From contig NZ_JAMZEL010000001.1 of NCBI RefSeq assembly GCF_024158025.1, positions 62,001-126,000 on the forward strand: DNA of 64,000 bases. Direction: 5' to 3'. A program made the position numbers and the translations under genes. This document shows, piece after piece, positions 51,443 to 59,243 of this stretch (the first letter of the stretch is position 1; the number at the start of each line of letters is the position of its first letter). Under the pieces are notes generated by a model that was given only the letters and a program-made list of their open reading frames with translations, ran no database searches and was not told where the DNA came from. This DNA is from Runella salmonicolor (lineage in GTDB: Bacteria > Bacteroidota > Bacteroidia > Cytophagales > Spirosomataceae).

Positions 51443-51593
51443 TAAGGGAAGCCACAATTTTAGCCACAAAACGCAACTACCTGTTTGCTAAAGCTATTCA
51501 GAAACCCAATAGCTTCGTGGGTATTGTATTGGTTTTTCGGTAAAAAAAACACTCTCCTCGCTTTTATTATTAATCAATAACTAAAGCGACAAA

Positions 51594-53030
51594 ATGATAA
51601 AATACATAGCCATTGCTTCGGCAGCGACAATGCTCCTGCTCATTCGTCAAACTGCGACCGAACCTATGCCCGTATCGGTCACCAGTTCCACCTTGCCCGC
51701 ATTCGAAACCGCGCAGAATAACTACAAAAACTTCTGTTCGAGCTGTCATGGCGAAAAAGTGGAAATGTTTGTAGACCGCCAATGGAAACACGGCAAAACC
51801 AAGCCTGATTTGATAAAAAGCATCACAGGGGGGTATCCCGACAACGGAATGCCGTCGTGGGGTGCGGCACTCAAACCCAAAGAAATTGAAGAATTGGCGG
51901 ATTATATTTTGGAAGGCATTGAGAAGGGCAGCAAATACAGTTTTGCTGCCAAACCTAAATCCAACGTGTTTGCTTCGGCTGAACTTACCGTAAAATTAGA
52001 CACGGTAGCCAGTGGATTGAGCAGCCCTTGGGGCATGGTATTTTTGCCCGACGGAGATTTAATCGTGACCGACCGCACGGGAGAGATTTATCGCGTGGGC
52101 AAAAACCAACAGAAAACCAAAGTGACGGGCGGCCCTGCGGTATTGGCCGAAGGACAGGGCGGACTGCTCGACGTAGAGCTGCACCCCAAATTCGCCCAAA
52201 ACGGCTTTATTTATTTTTCGTATTCTGCCTTCAAAACCGAAGGAAACGACAAACTTTCGACGACGGCTGTGATGCGAGCCAAGTTGGAAGGCACATCGCT
52301 GTCGGACCAAAAAATCATCTTTGAAGCACTACCTTATCTCAAAACCCGCCACCACTACGGCTCCCGGCTCGAATTTGACAGAAGTGGATTTTTATATGTT
52401 TCGGTCGGCGACCGTGGGCAGCACGTCCCACTACTACCTCAATCGGTAGAAAATGACTGCGGAAAAATCCACCGCCTCAACGACGACGGCAGCATCCCCG
52501 CCGATAATCCATTTGTCAAAAAAGACAAAGCCCACGGCTCGGTGTTTTCGTACGGTCACCGCAACCCACAAGGCACCGCTCTCAATCCAACAACGGGCGA
52601 ACTGTGGGAACACGAACACGGCCCACGCGGCGGTGATGAAGTAAATATCATCAAAAAAGAAACCAATTATGGCTGGCCAGTGATTTCCTACGGAATCAAT
52701 TATGACGGAACCGTTCTAACCCCAAACACGGCCAAACAAGGCATGGCACAACCCAATCACTACTGGATTCCTTCAATCGGCCCCAGCGGTATGACCTTCG
52801 TAACGGGCAACCGCTACCCCGCTTGGAAAGGGGATTTGCTCGTAGGTTCGTTGCGCTTTAAGTACCTCAACCGTTGTAAAGTACAAAATGGCAAAATCGT
52901 TAAAGAGGAGATTCTACTTCAAAATCTGGGGCGTTTGCGAAACGTACAAATGGGCAATGACGGCTACATATACGTGTCGGTCGAAGACCCTGGATATGTG
53001 TTCCGGCTAGTACCCGTTCCGGTGAAATAA
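51594..53030 (+). CDS. PQQ-dependent sugar dehydrogenase fused to cytochrome c
   Basis: A 478-residue exported protein. A signal-like start is followed by a c-type cytochrome domain (about 36-105) with the haem site CSSCH and a distal Met in DNGMPSWG. The C-terminal part (about 125-478) is a soluble PQQ glucose/sorbosone dehydrogenase beta-propeller with LSSPWGMVFLPDGDLIVTDR, the PQQ/Ca region EHEHGPRGGDEVNIIKKETN and GRLRNVQMGNDGYIYVSVED. It oxidises an aldose or related alcohol and passes electrons to haem. The fusion with cytochrome c is common in Bacteroidota. Confidence 0.88.
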   Translation: MIKYIAIASAATMLLLIRQTATEPMPVSVTSSTLPAFETAQNNYKNFCSSCHGEKVEMFVDRQWKHGKTKPDLIKSITGGYPDNGMPSWGAALKPKEIEELADYILEGIEKGSKYSFAAKPKSNVFASAELTVKLDTVASGLSSPWGMVFLPDGDLIVTDRTGEIYRVGKNQQKTKVTGGPAVLAEGQGGLLDVELHPKFAQNGFIYFSYSAFKTEGNDKLSTTAVMRAKLEGTSLSDQKIIFEALPYLKTRHHYGSRLEFDRSGFLYVSVGDRGQHVPLLPQSVENDCGKIHRLNDDGSIPADNPFVKKDKAHGSVFSYGHRNPQGTALNPTTGELWEHEHGPRGGDEVNIIKKETNYGWPVISYGINYDGTVLTPNTAKQGMAQPNHYWIPSIGPSGMTFVTGNRYPAWKGDLLVGSLRFKYLNRCKVQNGKIVKEEILLQNLGRLRNVQMGNDGYIYVSVEDPGYVFRLVPVPVK

Positions 53031-53054
53031 GAAAATTGCGTAATCCAATCAAAG

Positions 53055-53078
53055 AGGTCGGGCCACCCCGGCCTTTTT
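53055..53078 (+). terminator. intrinsic terminator of the PQQ dehydrogenase gene
   Basis: Stem AGGTCGGG / CCCGGCCT (53055-53062 and 53067-53074, one G-T wobble), 4-nt loop, followed by TTTTT. Confidence 0.8.
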
Positions 53079-53234
53079 AATTGGTCTAAAAACCGTCTTT
53101 TAAAGGTACAAATAGGATTTTGGCAAACTTTCCTTTTAATTTTACGGTTCTATTTACGTACAACGAAAAGCGTTAACTGAGTTTTTATTAATCAATCAGT
53201 AAACCATTTAACTAATAACGGATTACATTCCCCC

Positions 53235-54341
53235 ATGGGCGACTTAACCATCAATAAAGAAAAGATACTTCAGGCCCTTAGTACCGTTCAGGAACCTGAC
53301 CTCAAGAAAGACCTCGTGACTCTCGGCATGATTCGCGATGTTGAAACAGGCATTGACCTCATCAGCTTTACCGTGGTGCTTACCACGCCCGCGTGTCCAC
53401 TCAAAGAACTCATTCGGAAAGAATGTACGGATGCCATTCACAAATTTTTCGGTGAGCATATCCGGGTAGATATAAAACTTACCGCCGACGTTACAACCAC
53501 GCGCACGGGCGGGCCAGTGGTGCCACAGGTAAAAAACATCATTGCGGTAGCCTCGGGAAAAGGAGGCGTCGGAAAATCGACCGTTACGGCCAACTTGGCC
53601 ATGGCGCTCTCTCGCTCAGGGGCCAAAGTCGGAATTCTTGACGCTGACATTTACGGGCCATCCATGCCCGTTATGTTTGGAGCCGAAGACATGCAGCCCC
53701 GAATCGTGCAGCGCGACGGTCGCAACATGATGGTTCCTATCCAACAATGGGGCATTAAGTTGATTTCGATGGGCTTTTTGGTGCCCGCCGACAGTGCCAC
53801 CGTATGGCGCGGCCCCATGGCCAGTACGGCATTACGCCAATTGATTGGCGATGTAGAATGGGGCGAACTGGATTACCTGCTCATTGACTTGCCTCCGGGC
53901 ACCAGCGATATTCACCTGACACTTGTGCAGGCATTGCCCGTTACGGGAGCGGTTATTGTGACTACGCCTCAAAAGGTGGCTTTAGCCGACGCGATCAAAG
54001 GCTTGGCCATGTTTCGCCAGCCGCAAATCAACGTGCCAGTCTTGGGAATTGTGGAAAATATGTCCTACTTTACCCCTGCCGAATTGCCCAACAATAAGTA
54101 TTATCTTTTTGGGAAAGACGGCGGGCAGCAATTGGCCGACAAATTTGACGTTCAGGTATTAGGACACATCCCGTTGGTGCAGGGAATTCGCGAAGGCGGC
54201 GACGAAGGTCGTCCAGCATATTTGAGCGATGACCTCATCACCAAAGAAGCTTTTCAGGAAGCGGCCGAAAACCTCGCGCAACAAGTAGCCATTCGCAACG
54301 CTACCTTGGCCAAAACCAAGCAGGTAGAGATTAGAGTATAA
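53235..54341 (+). CDS. Mrp/NBP35-family Fe-S cluster carrier ATPase
   Basis: A 368-residue P-loop ATPase. The N-terminal about 85 residues form a MIP18/DUF59-type domain (QEPDLKKDLVTLGMIRDV), then the deviant Walker A AVASGKGGVGKSTVTANLA and the Walker B region LDYLLIDLPPGTSD. The usual CxxC near the C-terminus is not evident. Mrp proteins scaffold and transfer Fe-S clusters. Followed 36 nt later by an Nfu-type gene in the same operon, which supports the Fe-S role. Confidence 0.93.
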   Translation: MGDLTINKEKILQALSTVQEPDLKKDLVTLGMIRDVETGIDLISFTVVLTTPACPLKELIRKECTDAIHKFFGEHIRVDIKLTADVTTTRTGGPVVPQVKNIIAVASGKGGVGKSTVTANLAMALSRSGAKVGILDADIYGPSMPVMFGAEDMQPRIVQRDGRNMMVPIQQWGIKLISMGFLVPADSATVWRGPMASTALRQLIGDVEWGELDYLLIDLPPGTSDIHLTLVQALPVTGAVIVTTPQKVALADAIKGLAMFRQPQINVPVLGIVENMSYFTPAELPNNKYYLFGKDGGQQLADKFDVQVLGHIPLVQGIREGGDEGRPAYLSDDLITKEAFQEAAENLAQQVAIRNATLAKTKQVEIRV

Positions 54342-54377
54342 CTGAAAATAGCATCTTAGCGCATTATTTTATAAAAA

Positions 54378-54641
54378 ATGGAAACACTTCAAGCTGATTC
54401 ACTTAAAGCTCGCGTCGAAATGGCGCTCAACAGCATCCGCCCTTATCTGGAAGCTGACGGCGGCAACGTAGCGGTGAAAGAGATTACCGACGACATGACG
54501 GTTCGACTCGAACTTGTTGGTTCATGCAGCTCATGTCCCATGTCAACCATGACCTTCAAGGCAGGCCTTGAGGAGGCGATTTTAAAATCCGTTCCTGAAA
54601 TCAAAAAAGTAGAGGCCATCAATCTCACTCCTGCTTATTAA
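54378..54641 (+). CDS. NifU C-terminal (Nfu-type) Fe-S scaffold protein
   Basis: An 87-residue protein of the Nfu family. The key motif is VGSCSSCPMSTMTFKAGLEE, with CxxC Cys residues binding a 4Fe-4S cluster between subunits; RPYLEADGGNVAVKEI is the typical N-terminal block. It is probably co-transcribed with the Mrp gene 36 nt upstream. A perfect terminator dyad starts two bases beyond the stop. Confidence 0.95.
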   Translation: METLQADSLKARVEMALNSIRPYLEADGGNVAVKEITDDMTVRLELVGSCSSCPMSTMTFKAGLEEAILKSVPEIKKVEAINLTPAY

Positions 54642-54642
54642 A

Positions 54643-54684
54643 ATCATGAAGGGTTCAAAAAACGTTTTTTGAACCCTTCATGAT
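54643..54684. terminator. perfect 21-bp palindrome, bidirectional terminator
   Basis: Arms 54643-54663 and 54664-54684 are exact complements without a spacer; the loop would form from the central A/T tract. It separates the Nfu and MBL genes, which converge. Confidence 0.85.
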
Positions 54685-55797
54685 TTAGTAATTCCACCAC
54701 TCTTTGACGGGATACTCACCGCCCCCTACTTCCACTTTTTCGCCAATCATAGGCGTTGTAATGGGCTGATTCAAGGCTTTTGCTTTTTTCGTCACGCGTT
54801 CGATGGATTCATTCCACGGATGCAACGCCAGCGTAAATTTGCTCCAATGAACGGGCAAAAGTAATTTGGCTCGCAGCTCAACCGCCGCTTGGGCCGTTTC
54901 TTCGGGCATCAGGTGAATGTACTTCCAATAGTCGTTGTATTGCCCACATTCCAAAATAGCCAAGTCGAACGGGCCGTACTTTTCTCCAATTTCTTTAAAG
55001 TGCGTATCATATCCCGAATCCCCGCCAACGTAGATGCTGTGCTGCGGTGTTTTTAGAATAAACGACGACCAAAACGTCTGCATCCGCTTAAAACCACGCC
55101 CTGAAAAATGTCGGGCCGGTGCGGCAGTAATGTCAAACGTACTGTCGAGTGCTGTCTTTTCCCACCAATCCAATTCTGTAATCTGAGACTCATCATAGCC
55201 CCAATGCGCCAAATGCGACCCTACCCCCAAAGACGTAATGACACGCTTTACCTTGGGTTGTAGTTTTTTGACCGTTTCATAATCCAAATGGTCGTAATGG
55301 TCGTGCGTAATAATCAGCAGGTCGAGTTCAGGAAAATCATCAATTGAATACACATTACTTCCGTTGTAATTAGCCCCAAAAAAAGAAACTGGCGAGGCAT
55401 TTCCGCTAAAAACGGGATCTACCAGTATATTTTTTCCGTCGATATACATAAAATAGGAAGAATGTCCAAACCAAACCACTACGGGTTTATCAGACGAAAT
55501 GTTCTTTAAATCGGTCTTGACCGAAGGCAGTGTTTTGCTCGGCTCTTTGTTTTCAACCTTCGGAATATACAGTTTTAAGATGTCAAAATAAGTAACGCCT
55601 TCGGCTAAATCGGGGGTAAAGTGCTCATTTTGAAAGGCTCCGTTTTTGTAATGTGGCGAAGTACGAATACGTTCGAGGCGGAGTTCGGCAGGATTTTTTC
55701 CGAATTGTGGCTGCTGCATGTACACGTACCCACTCAGGGCAATGACCGCAATGAGAATGAATAAAATCAACATTGTTTTTTTTAATTTGCGAAACAT
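54685..55797 (-). CDS. membrane-anchored MBL-fold hydrolase (UlaG/NAPE-PLD-like)
   Basis: A 370-residue protein with one N-terminal membrane helix (about residues 10-30, MLILFILIAVIALSGYVYM). The metallo-beta-lactamase domain shows THDHYDHLDYETVKKL, VVWFGHSSYFMYIDGKNILV and the late metal and catalytic region LLPVHWSKFTLALHPWNES. NAPE-PLD-like members are lipid or phosphodiester hydrolases; UlaG-like ones open lactones. Which applies is unclear. Its promoter region contains a TetR-type operator at 55821-55839, and a tetR gene ends 83 nt upstream on the same strand, so it is likely regulated by it. Confidence 0.88.
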   Translation of the reverse strand: MFRKLKKTMLILFILIAVIALSGYVYMQQPQFGKNPAELRLERIRTSPHYKNGAFQNEHFTPDLAEGVTYFDILKLYIPKVENKEPSKTLPSVKTDLKNISSDKPVVVWFGHSSYFMYIDGKNILVDPVFSGNASPVSFFGANYNGSNVYSIDDFPELDLLIITHDHYDHLDYETVKKLQPKVKRVITSLGVGSHLAHWGYDESQITELDWWEKTALDSTFDITAAPARHFSGRGFKRMQTFWSSFILKTPQHSIYVGGDSGYDTHFKEIGEKYGPFDLAILECGQYNDYWKYIHLMPEETAQAAVELRAKLLLPVHWSKFTLALHPWNESIERVTKKAKALNQPITTPMIGEKVEVGGGEYPVKEWWNY

Positions 55798-55820
55798 GGG
55801 TTGCTACATTGACAATTAAT

Positions 55821-55839
55821 AAGTGAGTGCTTACTTACT
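55821..55839. promoter_or_regulatory. TetR-type operator, copy 1 (upstream of the MBL gene)
   Basis: AAGTGAGTGCTTACTTACT lies 24 nt before the MBL start and matches copy 2 at 16 of 19 positions. It is an imperfect dyad. Confidence 0.7.
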
Positions 55840-55879
55840 GTATGACCACACAAATTGTGCGTTTAAAAAATTTAATTCC

Positions 55880-56434
55880 TTAACTTTTCAGTTTATTCTG
55901 TTGATACTTAGATTTCAGAAATGAGAGCGTTTGCTCAATAAATGCCTCAGAAGGTTGCTGCATCAACTGATTACTCAAGCCGTCGATGAGCATAACCAGC
56001 AACAAAACTTCTTTTTCGGGTTGGGCGTAGCCCAGTTGGCGAAATGCGTCGGTGATGACCTCCACCAACTCAAGATAATAACCACTCGGACGGTACGACT
56101 GCCCTCGGTATTTTTTCTGCCATTTGAGCGAAAACTGTAGTTTCCAAAACTCGCGTTCTTCGCTAAATAGCTTCACGGGCAGTTCTATCGTGGCGTGAAT
56201 CTTGGCCAAAGGCTCCGCCAATGCAACAATGGATTTGACGTGCCGAGCCATTCGCTCTTCACTCATGGCCAAGATAGCATCCATTAATCCTTCCTTATTG
56301 GTAAAATGACGGAAAATCAATCCTTCTGAAACCCCCGCTTCCTTGGCAATCTGACTCGTGGGAGTCGTATCAAATCCATGTTCTGCAAAAAGTTTTAGCG
56401 CTGTTTCTAGAATCAGTTCCTTTTTTTCGGTCAT
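55880..56434 (-). CDS. TetR-family transcriptional regulator
   Basis: A 184-residue regulator. HTH: FDTTPTSQIAKEAGVSEGLI (about residues 20-39), with FRHFTNKEGLMDAI completing the domain. The ligand-binding half has no signature. Matching 19-bp operator sites lie at 56441-56459, just before its start codon, and at 55821-55839 before the MBL gene, so it probably represses both itself and the hydrolase gene. Confidence 0.9.
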   Translation of the reverse strand: MTEKKELILETALKLFAEHGFDTTPTSQIAKEAGVSEGLIFRHFTNKEGLMDAILAMSEERMARHVKSIVALAEPLAKIHATIELPVKLFSEEREFWKLQFSLKWQKKYRGQSYRPSGYYLELVEVITDAFRQLGYAQPEKEVLLLVMLIDGLSNQLMQQPSEAFIEQTLSFLKSKYQQNKLKS

Positions 56435-56440
56435 AACTAA

Positions 56441-56459
56441 AAGTGAGTAATCACTTACT
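56441..56459. promoter_or_regulatory. TetR-type operator, copy 2 (upstream of tetR)
   Basis: AAGTGAGTAATCACTTACT lies 7 nt before the tetR ATG, with a perfect AAGTGA-N4-TCACTT dyad inside. Confidence 0.75.
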
Positions 56460-56523
56460 AAACTGAAATTAGCCTTCGGGGGTTCCCGATGTTTAAAATT
56501 TAGTTAAGAATACCACAATTTAT

Positions 56524-57048
56524 TTACGACACCCAGCCTTTCAATAGTCCCTGGTGGTCATGTTGGAGAAGCAGCTCAAACAGGCGTGTTGTAGCGGCGG
56601 CATCGCCCATGGCACGGTGATGATTGGTGTGCTGGATTTGTAAATCTCGGCAAATATTACCCAAACTATACGATTTGTAGCCCGGAAAAATCTTACGACT
56701 TAGCCGAACGGTACACAGCGTATCACGGTCAAAATATTCATCTATACGCCCAAATTCGCGCTTTACAAATCCATAATCGAAGGTGACATTATGCGCCACA
56801 AAAGCGGCATTTTGGGTCAATCGGCGCACATCATCCGCAATTTCTTCAAATGTTGGCGCGTCTTTGACCATCTGATTATCAATCCCCGTCAGTTGGGTAA
56901 TAAATCCCGGAATCCAGCACTTGGGATTGATGAGGCTTTGATAAGAGTCGATAACCTGCTGGCCATCGTGACGCAAAATGGCAATTTCGGTAATTCGGCT
57001 CGTATCGTACGCGCCGCCGGTGGTTTCAATATCTACAATGGCAAACAT
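56524..57048 (-). CDS. DnaQ-like DEDDh 3'-5' exonuclease
   Basis: A 174-residue exonuclease. DEDDh signature residues: ExoI VDIETTGGAYDTSRITEIAI (Asp and Glu), ExoII FVAHNVTFDYGFVKREF (Asp), and ExoIII HHRAMGDAAATTRLFELL (His and Asp). It fits the PolC-epsilon or DnaQ/KapD group of DNA or RNA 3' exonucleases. The ATG at 57048 is supported by the motif starting at once; the longer frame (to 57288) is not. It diverges from the LytTR gene. Confidence 0.9.
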   Translation of the reverse strand: MFAIVDIETTGGAYDTSRITEIAILRHDGQQVIDSYQSLINPKCWIPGFITQLTGIDNQMVKDAPTFEEIADDVRRLTQNAAFVAHNVTFDYGFVKREFGRIDEYFDRDTLCTVRLSRKIFPGYKSYSLGNICRDLQIQHTNHHRAMGDAAATTRLFELLLQHDHQGLLKGWVS

Positions 57049-57169
57049 AAAAGAGCGTATATGAGGCACAAAAATACGGGAAAAATACCGAAAGGATACG
57101 GGCAAACGCCCGTTGATTTCACCCCTTCTCAAATCGCACTTTTGTAGGGCACATTCAACCCTTAATGTT

Positions 57170-57520
57170 ATGACAGTTCTACACCTTGCACGAACGCCCA
57201 ATGGCTTAGAAGGCCTCCGTTTGCCGCTAAACTCCCACAAAGTATTCGTTCCACTACGCGACATCATGCGCCTTGAAGGGCAGCGCAATTACACCTTGTT
57301 TGTCCTCAGAAACGGTCAAAAAATATTGGTTTCAAAAACCATTGGTTTCTACGAAGAGCTACTGCCGCCCAACTTTCTCCGCGTCAATCGAGGTTGTATC
57401 ATCAATACTGCCTACTTAGACGTTTCGTTGGGTGAACATTTCCGACTAAAAGACGGGTATGAGATTCCAGTATCACGAAGAAAAATAAAACAACTCGAAG
57501 CCCTGCGAGACGTTGCCTAA
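57170..57520 (+). CDS. stand-alone LytTR DNA-binding domain protein
   Basis: A 116-residue protein that is almost only a LytTR domain: VFVPLRDIMRLEGQRNYTLF near residue 25, and LLPPNFLRVNRGCIINTAYL followed by GYEIPVSRRKIKQLEAL. It has no receiver domain, so phosphorylation control is unlikely. ATG at 57170; the longer frame start at 57113 is TTG or similar and adds nothing. Single gene with its own terminator. The target is unknown, and such proteins often self-regulate. Confidence 0.85.
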   Translation: MTVLHLARTPNGLEGLRLPLNSHKVFVPLRDIMRLEGQRNYTLFVLRNGQKILVSKTIGFYEELLPPNFLRVNRGCIINTAYLDVSLGEHFRLKDGYEIPVSRRKIKQLEALRDVA

Positions 57521-57524
57521 ACAA

Positions 57525-57559
57525 AGAGGCAATGCCCTCTACGCGAAAGCATTGCCTCT
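57525..57559. terminator. hairpin between the LytTR and Spy-like genes
   Basis: Arms AGAGGCAATGC (57525-57535) and GCATTGCCTCT (57549-57559), 13-nt loop. Lies between convergent genes. Confidence 0.75.
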
Positions 57560-57596
57560 AATAAAACCCTAGATGAAGGCTATCTTCAAAAAATTT

Positions 57597-58022
57597 CTAT
57601 TGTTGCTTCCTGTTTAGGCGCTGGATGAGCATTTGCGTAAACATCTGCTCGGCTTTATACAGCTCTGCCAACTGCCTAACATTAACCACTTTAAGGAATT
57701 TAGTCATGTACTCACGCTCCAAATCCACTTCTTTTTGCTGGAGATTGAGCGTTTCTTTGAGATTAGCCAGAATTTTTTCGTCGGGTGTTGTGAGTGTGTT
57801 GGTTTCAACGATGAGCTTTCTCATTTGCTTACGAATCTCTTTTTTTCTGTCGTCAAACTCATTATAGACAGGCCAAAACTGCTGCGACTGTTCTGGGGTA
57901 AGGTTCAAGCGGTTGGTAATCAGGCCAATTTTGGCATTTTCGATTTTCTGATGTCCTCCGTCTTGCGCGTAAGAGGCACTAACCAATAGGGTGCAAATAA
58001 ATACAAATACGATTTTTTTCAT
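57597..58022 (-). CDS. exported Spy/CpxP-like (LTXXQ) protein
   Basis: A 141-residue protein with a signal peptide (MKKIVFVFICTLLVSASYAQ). The mature part is helical and charged, with an LTPEQSQQFWPVYNEFDDRK motif recalling the LTXXQ region of Spy/CpxP, and DDRKKEIRKQMRKLIVETN and later helices. Such proteins are small periplasmic chaperones or sensors of envelope stress. It is the third gene of a sigma-factor operon (sigma, anti-sigma-like membrane protein, this), so it may be part of an envelope response. Confidence 0.75.
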   Translation of the reverse strand: MKKIVFVFICTLLVSASYAQDGGHQKIENAKIGLITNRLNLTPEQSQQFWPVYNEFDDRKKEIRKQMRKLIVETNTLTTPDEKILANLKETLNLQQKEVDLEREYMTKFLKVVNVRQLAELYKAEQMFTQMLIQRLNRKQQ

Positions 58023-58056
58023 CACTAGAATAAGTTTCAAATAACGGATTGATACA

Positions 58057-58494
58057 CTAAATTGCTTCCTCTAAGTCTTCTTCCTGAATGGCTTTGCGGA
58101 GGTCTTCGTCATTGACATTGAGCTGTTGCAACAAAACATCTTCTCCGGCATAAGTCTCATTTACCTGAGGCTCTACCACCATTTCTTGCTGGGTAATGTG
58201 ATTGTCTTTTAGATACGTAATAATCTCAGCATCTGACACTTGGCTCAGGGTTTCTTCGCCCAGCGAAAGTTGTTTTTGCGGATACGTCACCCAAAGTAAC
58301 ACGCCAACCACACTCGCCGCCGCCCCAAGCAAAGCAGTTCGTTTCCACGACCAACTGACCGTAAAAGAGGTTTCTTTCTCGGCTATTTGTTCGTAAATGC
58401 GGCTTTGTACCGTCGAAGGTAGTTTTTCAAAATACCCTTCCGGTTCCCGAAAAGGAAGCTTACGTTCGAGGTCGTCTAGTTTTATCCGTTTCAT
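58057..58494 (-). CDS. single-pass membrane protein, probable anti-sigma factor
   Basis: A 145-residue protein. A cytoplasmic N-terminal part (about 1-48) is followed by one membrane helix (about 50-67, TALLGAAASVVGVLLWVTY), then an acidic C-terminal domain with coiled helices. The order sigma, small membrane protein, Spy-like exported protein fits an anti-sigma factor. There is no zinc-binding HxxxCxxC motif, so this is by context. Confidence 0.6.
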   Translation of the reverse strand: MKRIKLDDLERKLPFREPEGYFEKLPSTVQSRIYEQIAEKETSFTVSWSWKRTALLGAAASVVGVLLWVTYPQKQLSLGEETLSQVSDAEIITYLKDNHITQQEMVVEPQVNETYAGEDVLLQQLNVNDEDLRKAIQEEDLEEAI

Positions 58495-58607
58495 TTTTTC
58501 TCAGGTTCTGCGATGCTGTGGATGAAGTAGTGAATCGTTTTCAATCGCGCAAAATGAAGCCGTGGAGAAAACGTATTTATCTTTTGACAAAGCTTTTATA
58601 CTAAAGT

Positions 58608-59165
58608 TTAATCTTCTCCGTTTAAAAACTTTTCAATTTTTGTCACTGCATGGTGATAGCTTGCCTTTAATGCCCCTACCGAGGTGCCAGTGATGTCGGC
58701 AATATCTTCGTATTTAAGGTCATCAAAATATTTCATGTTGAACACCAACCGCTGTTTGTCGGGCAAGGTCAGCAGCGCTTTTTGCAGCTTCAACTGAATT
58801 TCGTCTCCCGAAAGCGGCGAGTCAGATTCGCCCGCAGCGGCTTCCAGTTTTTCTAATAACTCGCCTTCTACATCGTGAATGGGAATAAAAAATCGGCGAC
58901 GTTTTTTATTCAAAAAATTCAAACATTCGTTGGTAGCAATGCGGTACAGCCACGTAAAAAGCTGCGCATCTCCCCGAAATGTTTCTAATGCCTGCCACGC
59001 TTTAATGAAAGTTTCTTGTGTCAAATCATCGGCATCGTCGTGGTCAATGACCATCTTGCGAATGTGCCAATAAATTTTTTGCTGGTACTTTCGCACCAAC
59101 TGATTGAAAGCAAAATTGCGGCTTTCGGGATTGGCAAATTTTTCAAGAATGGCTTGATCGGTCAT
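58608..59165 (-). CDS. ECF RNA polymerase sigma factor
   Basis: A 185-residue sigma-70 family factor of the extracytoplasmic-function type. Region 2 shows DADDLTQETFIKAWQALETF and LFTWLYRIATNECLNFLNKK; region 4 shows LPDKQRLVFNMKYFDDLKYE and the HTH TGTSVGALKASYHHAVTKIE. It heads an operon with an anti-sigma-like membrane protein and a Spy-like protein. Its regulon is unknown. Confidence 0.95.
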   Translation of the reverse strand: MTDQAILEKFANPESRNFAFNQLVRKYQQKIYWHIRKMVIDHDDADDLTQETFIKAWQALETFRGDAQLFTWLYRIATNECLNFLNKKRRRFFIPIHDVEGELLEKLEAAAGESDSPLSGDEIQLKLQKALLTLPDKQRLVFNMKYFDDLKYEDIADITGTSVGALKASYHHAVTKIEKFLNGED

Positions 59166-59169
59166 CTTT

Positions 59170-59235
59170 CAGGAGTGAGGACGGTGCCGCGCGTGCGGTC
59201 AGGAGTCAGGAGTGATTTTTTTGTTCTCACTCCTG
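59170..59235. repeat. CAGGAGTG repeats, direct and inverted, upstream of the sigma gene
   Basis: CAGGAGTGAG (59170-59179) and CTCACTCCTG (59226-59235) form a perfect 10-bp inverted repeat; CAGGAGT also occurs directly at 59200 and 59207. Lies in the 78-nt gap between the sigma gene and transketolase C-terminal subunit gene. Confidence 0.65.
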
Positions 59236-59243
59236 GCTTCTTC

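Noticed and set aside
51443..51593. Hairpin-like AACCCAAT/ATTGGTTT region after the MFS gene
   Set aside because: The pairing is imperfect and interrupted, so no terminator was called.
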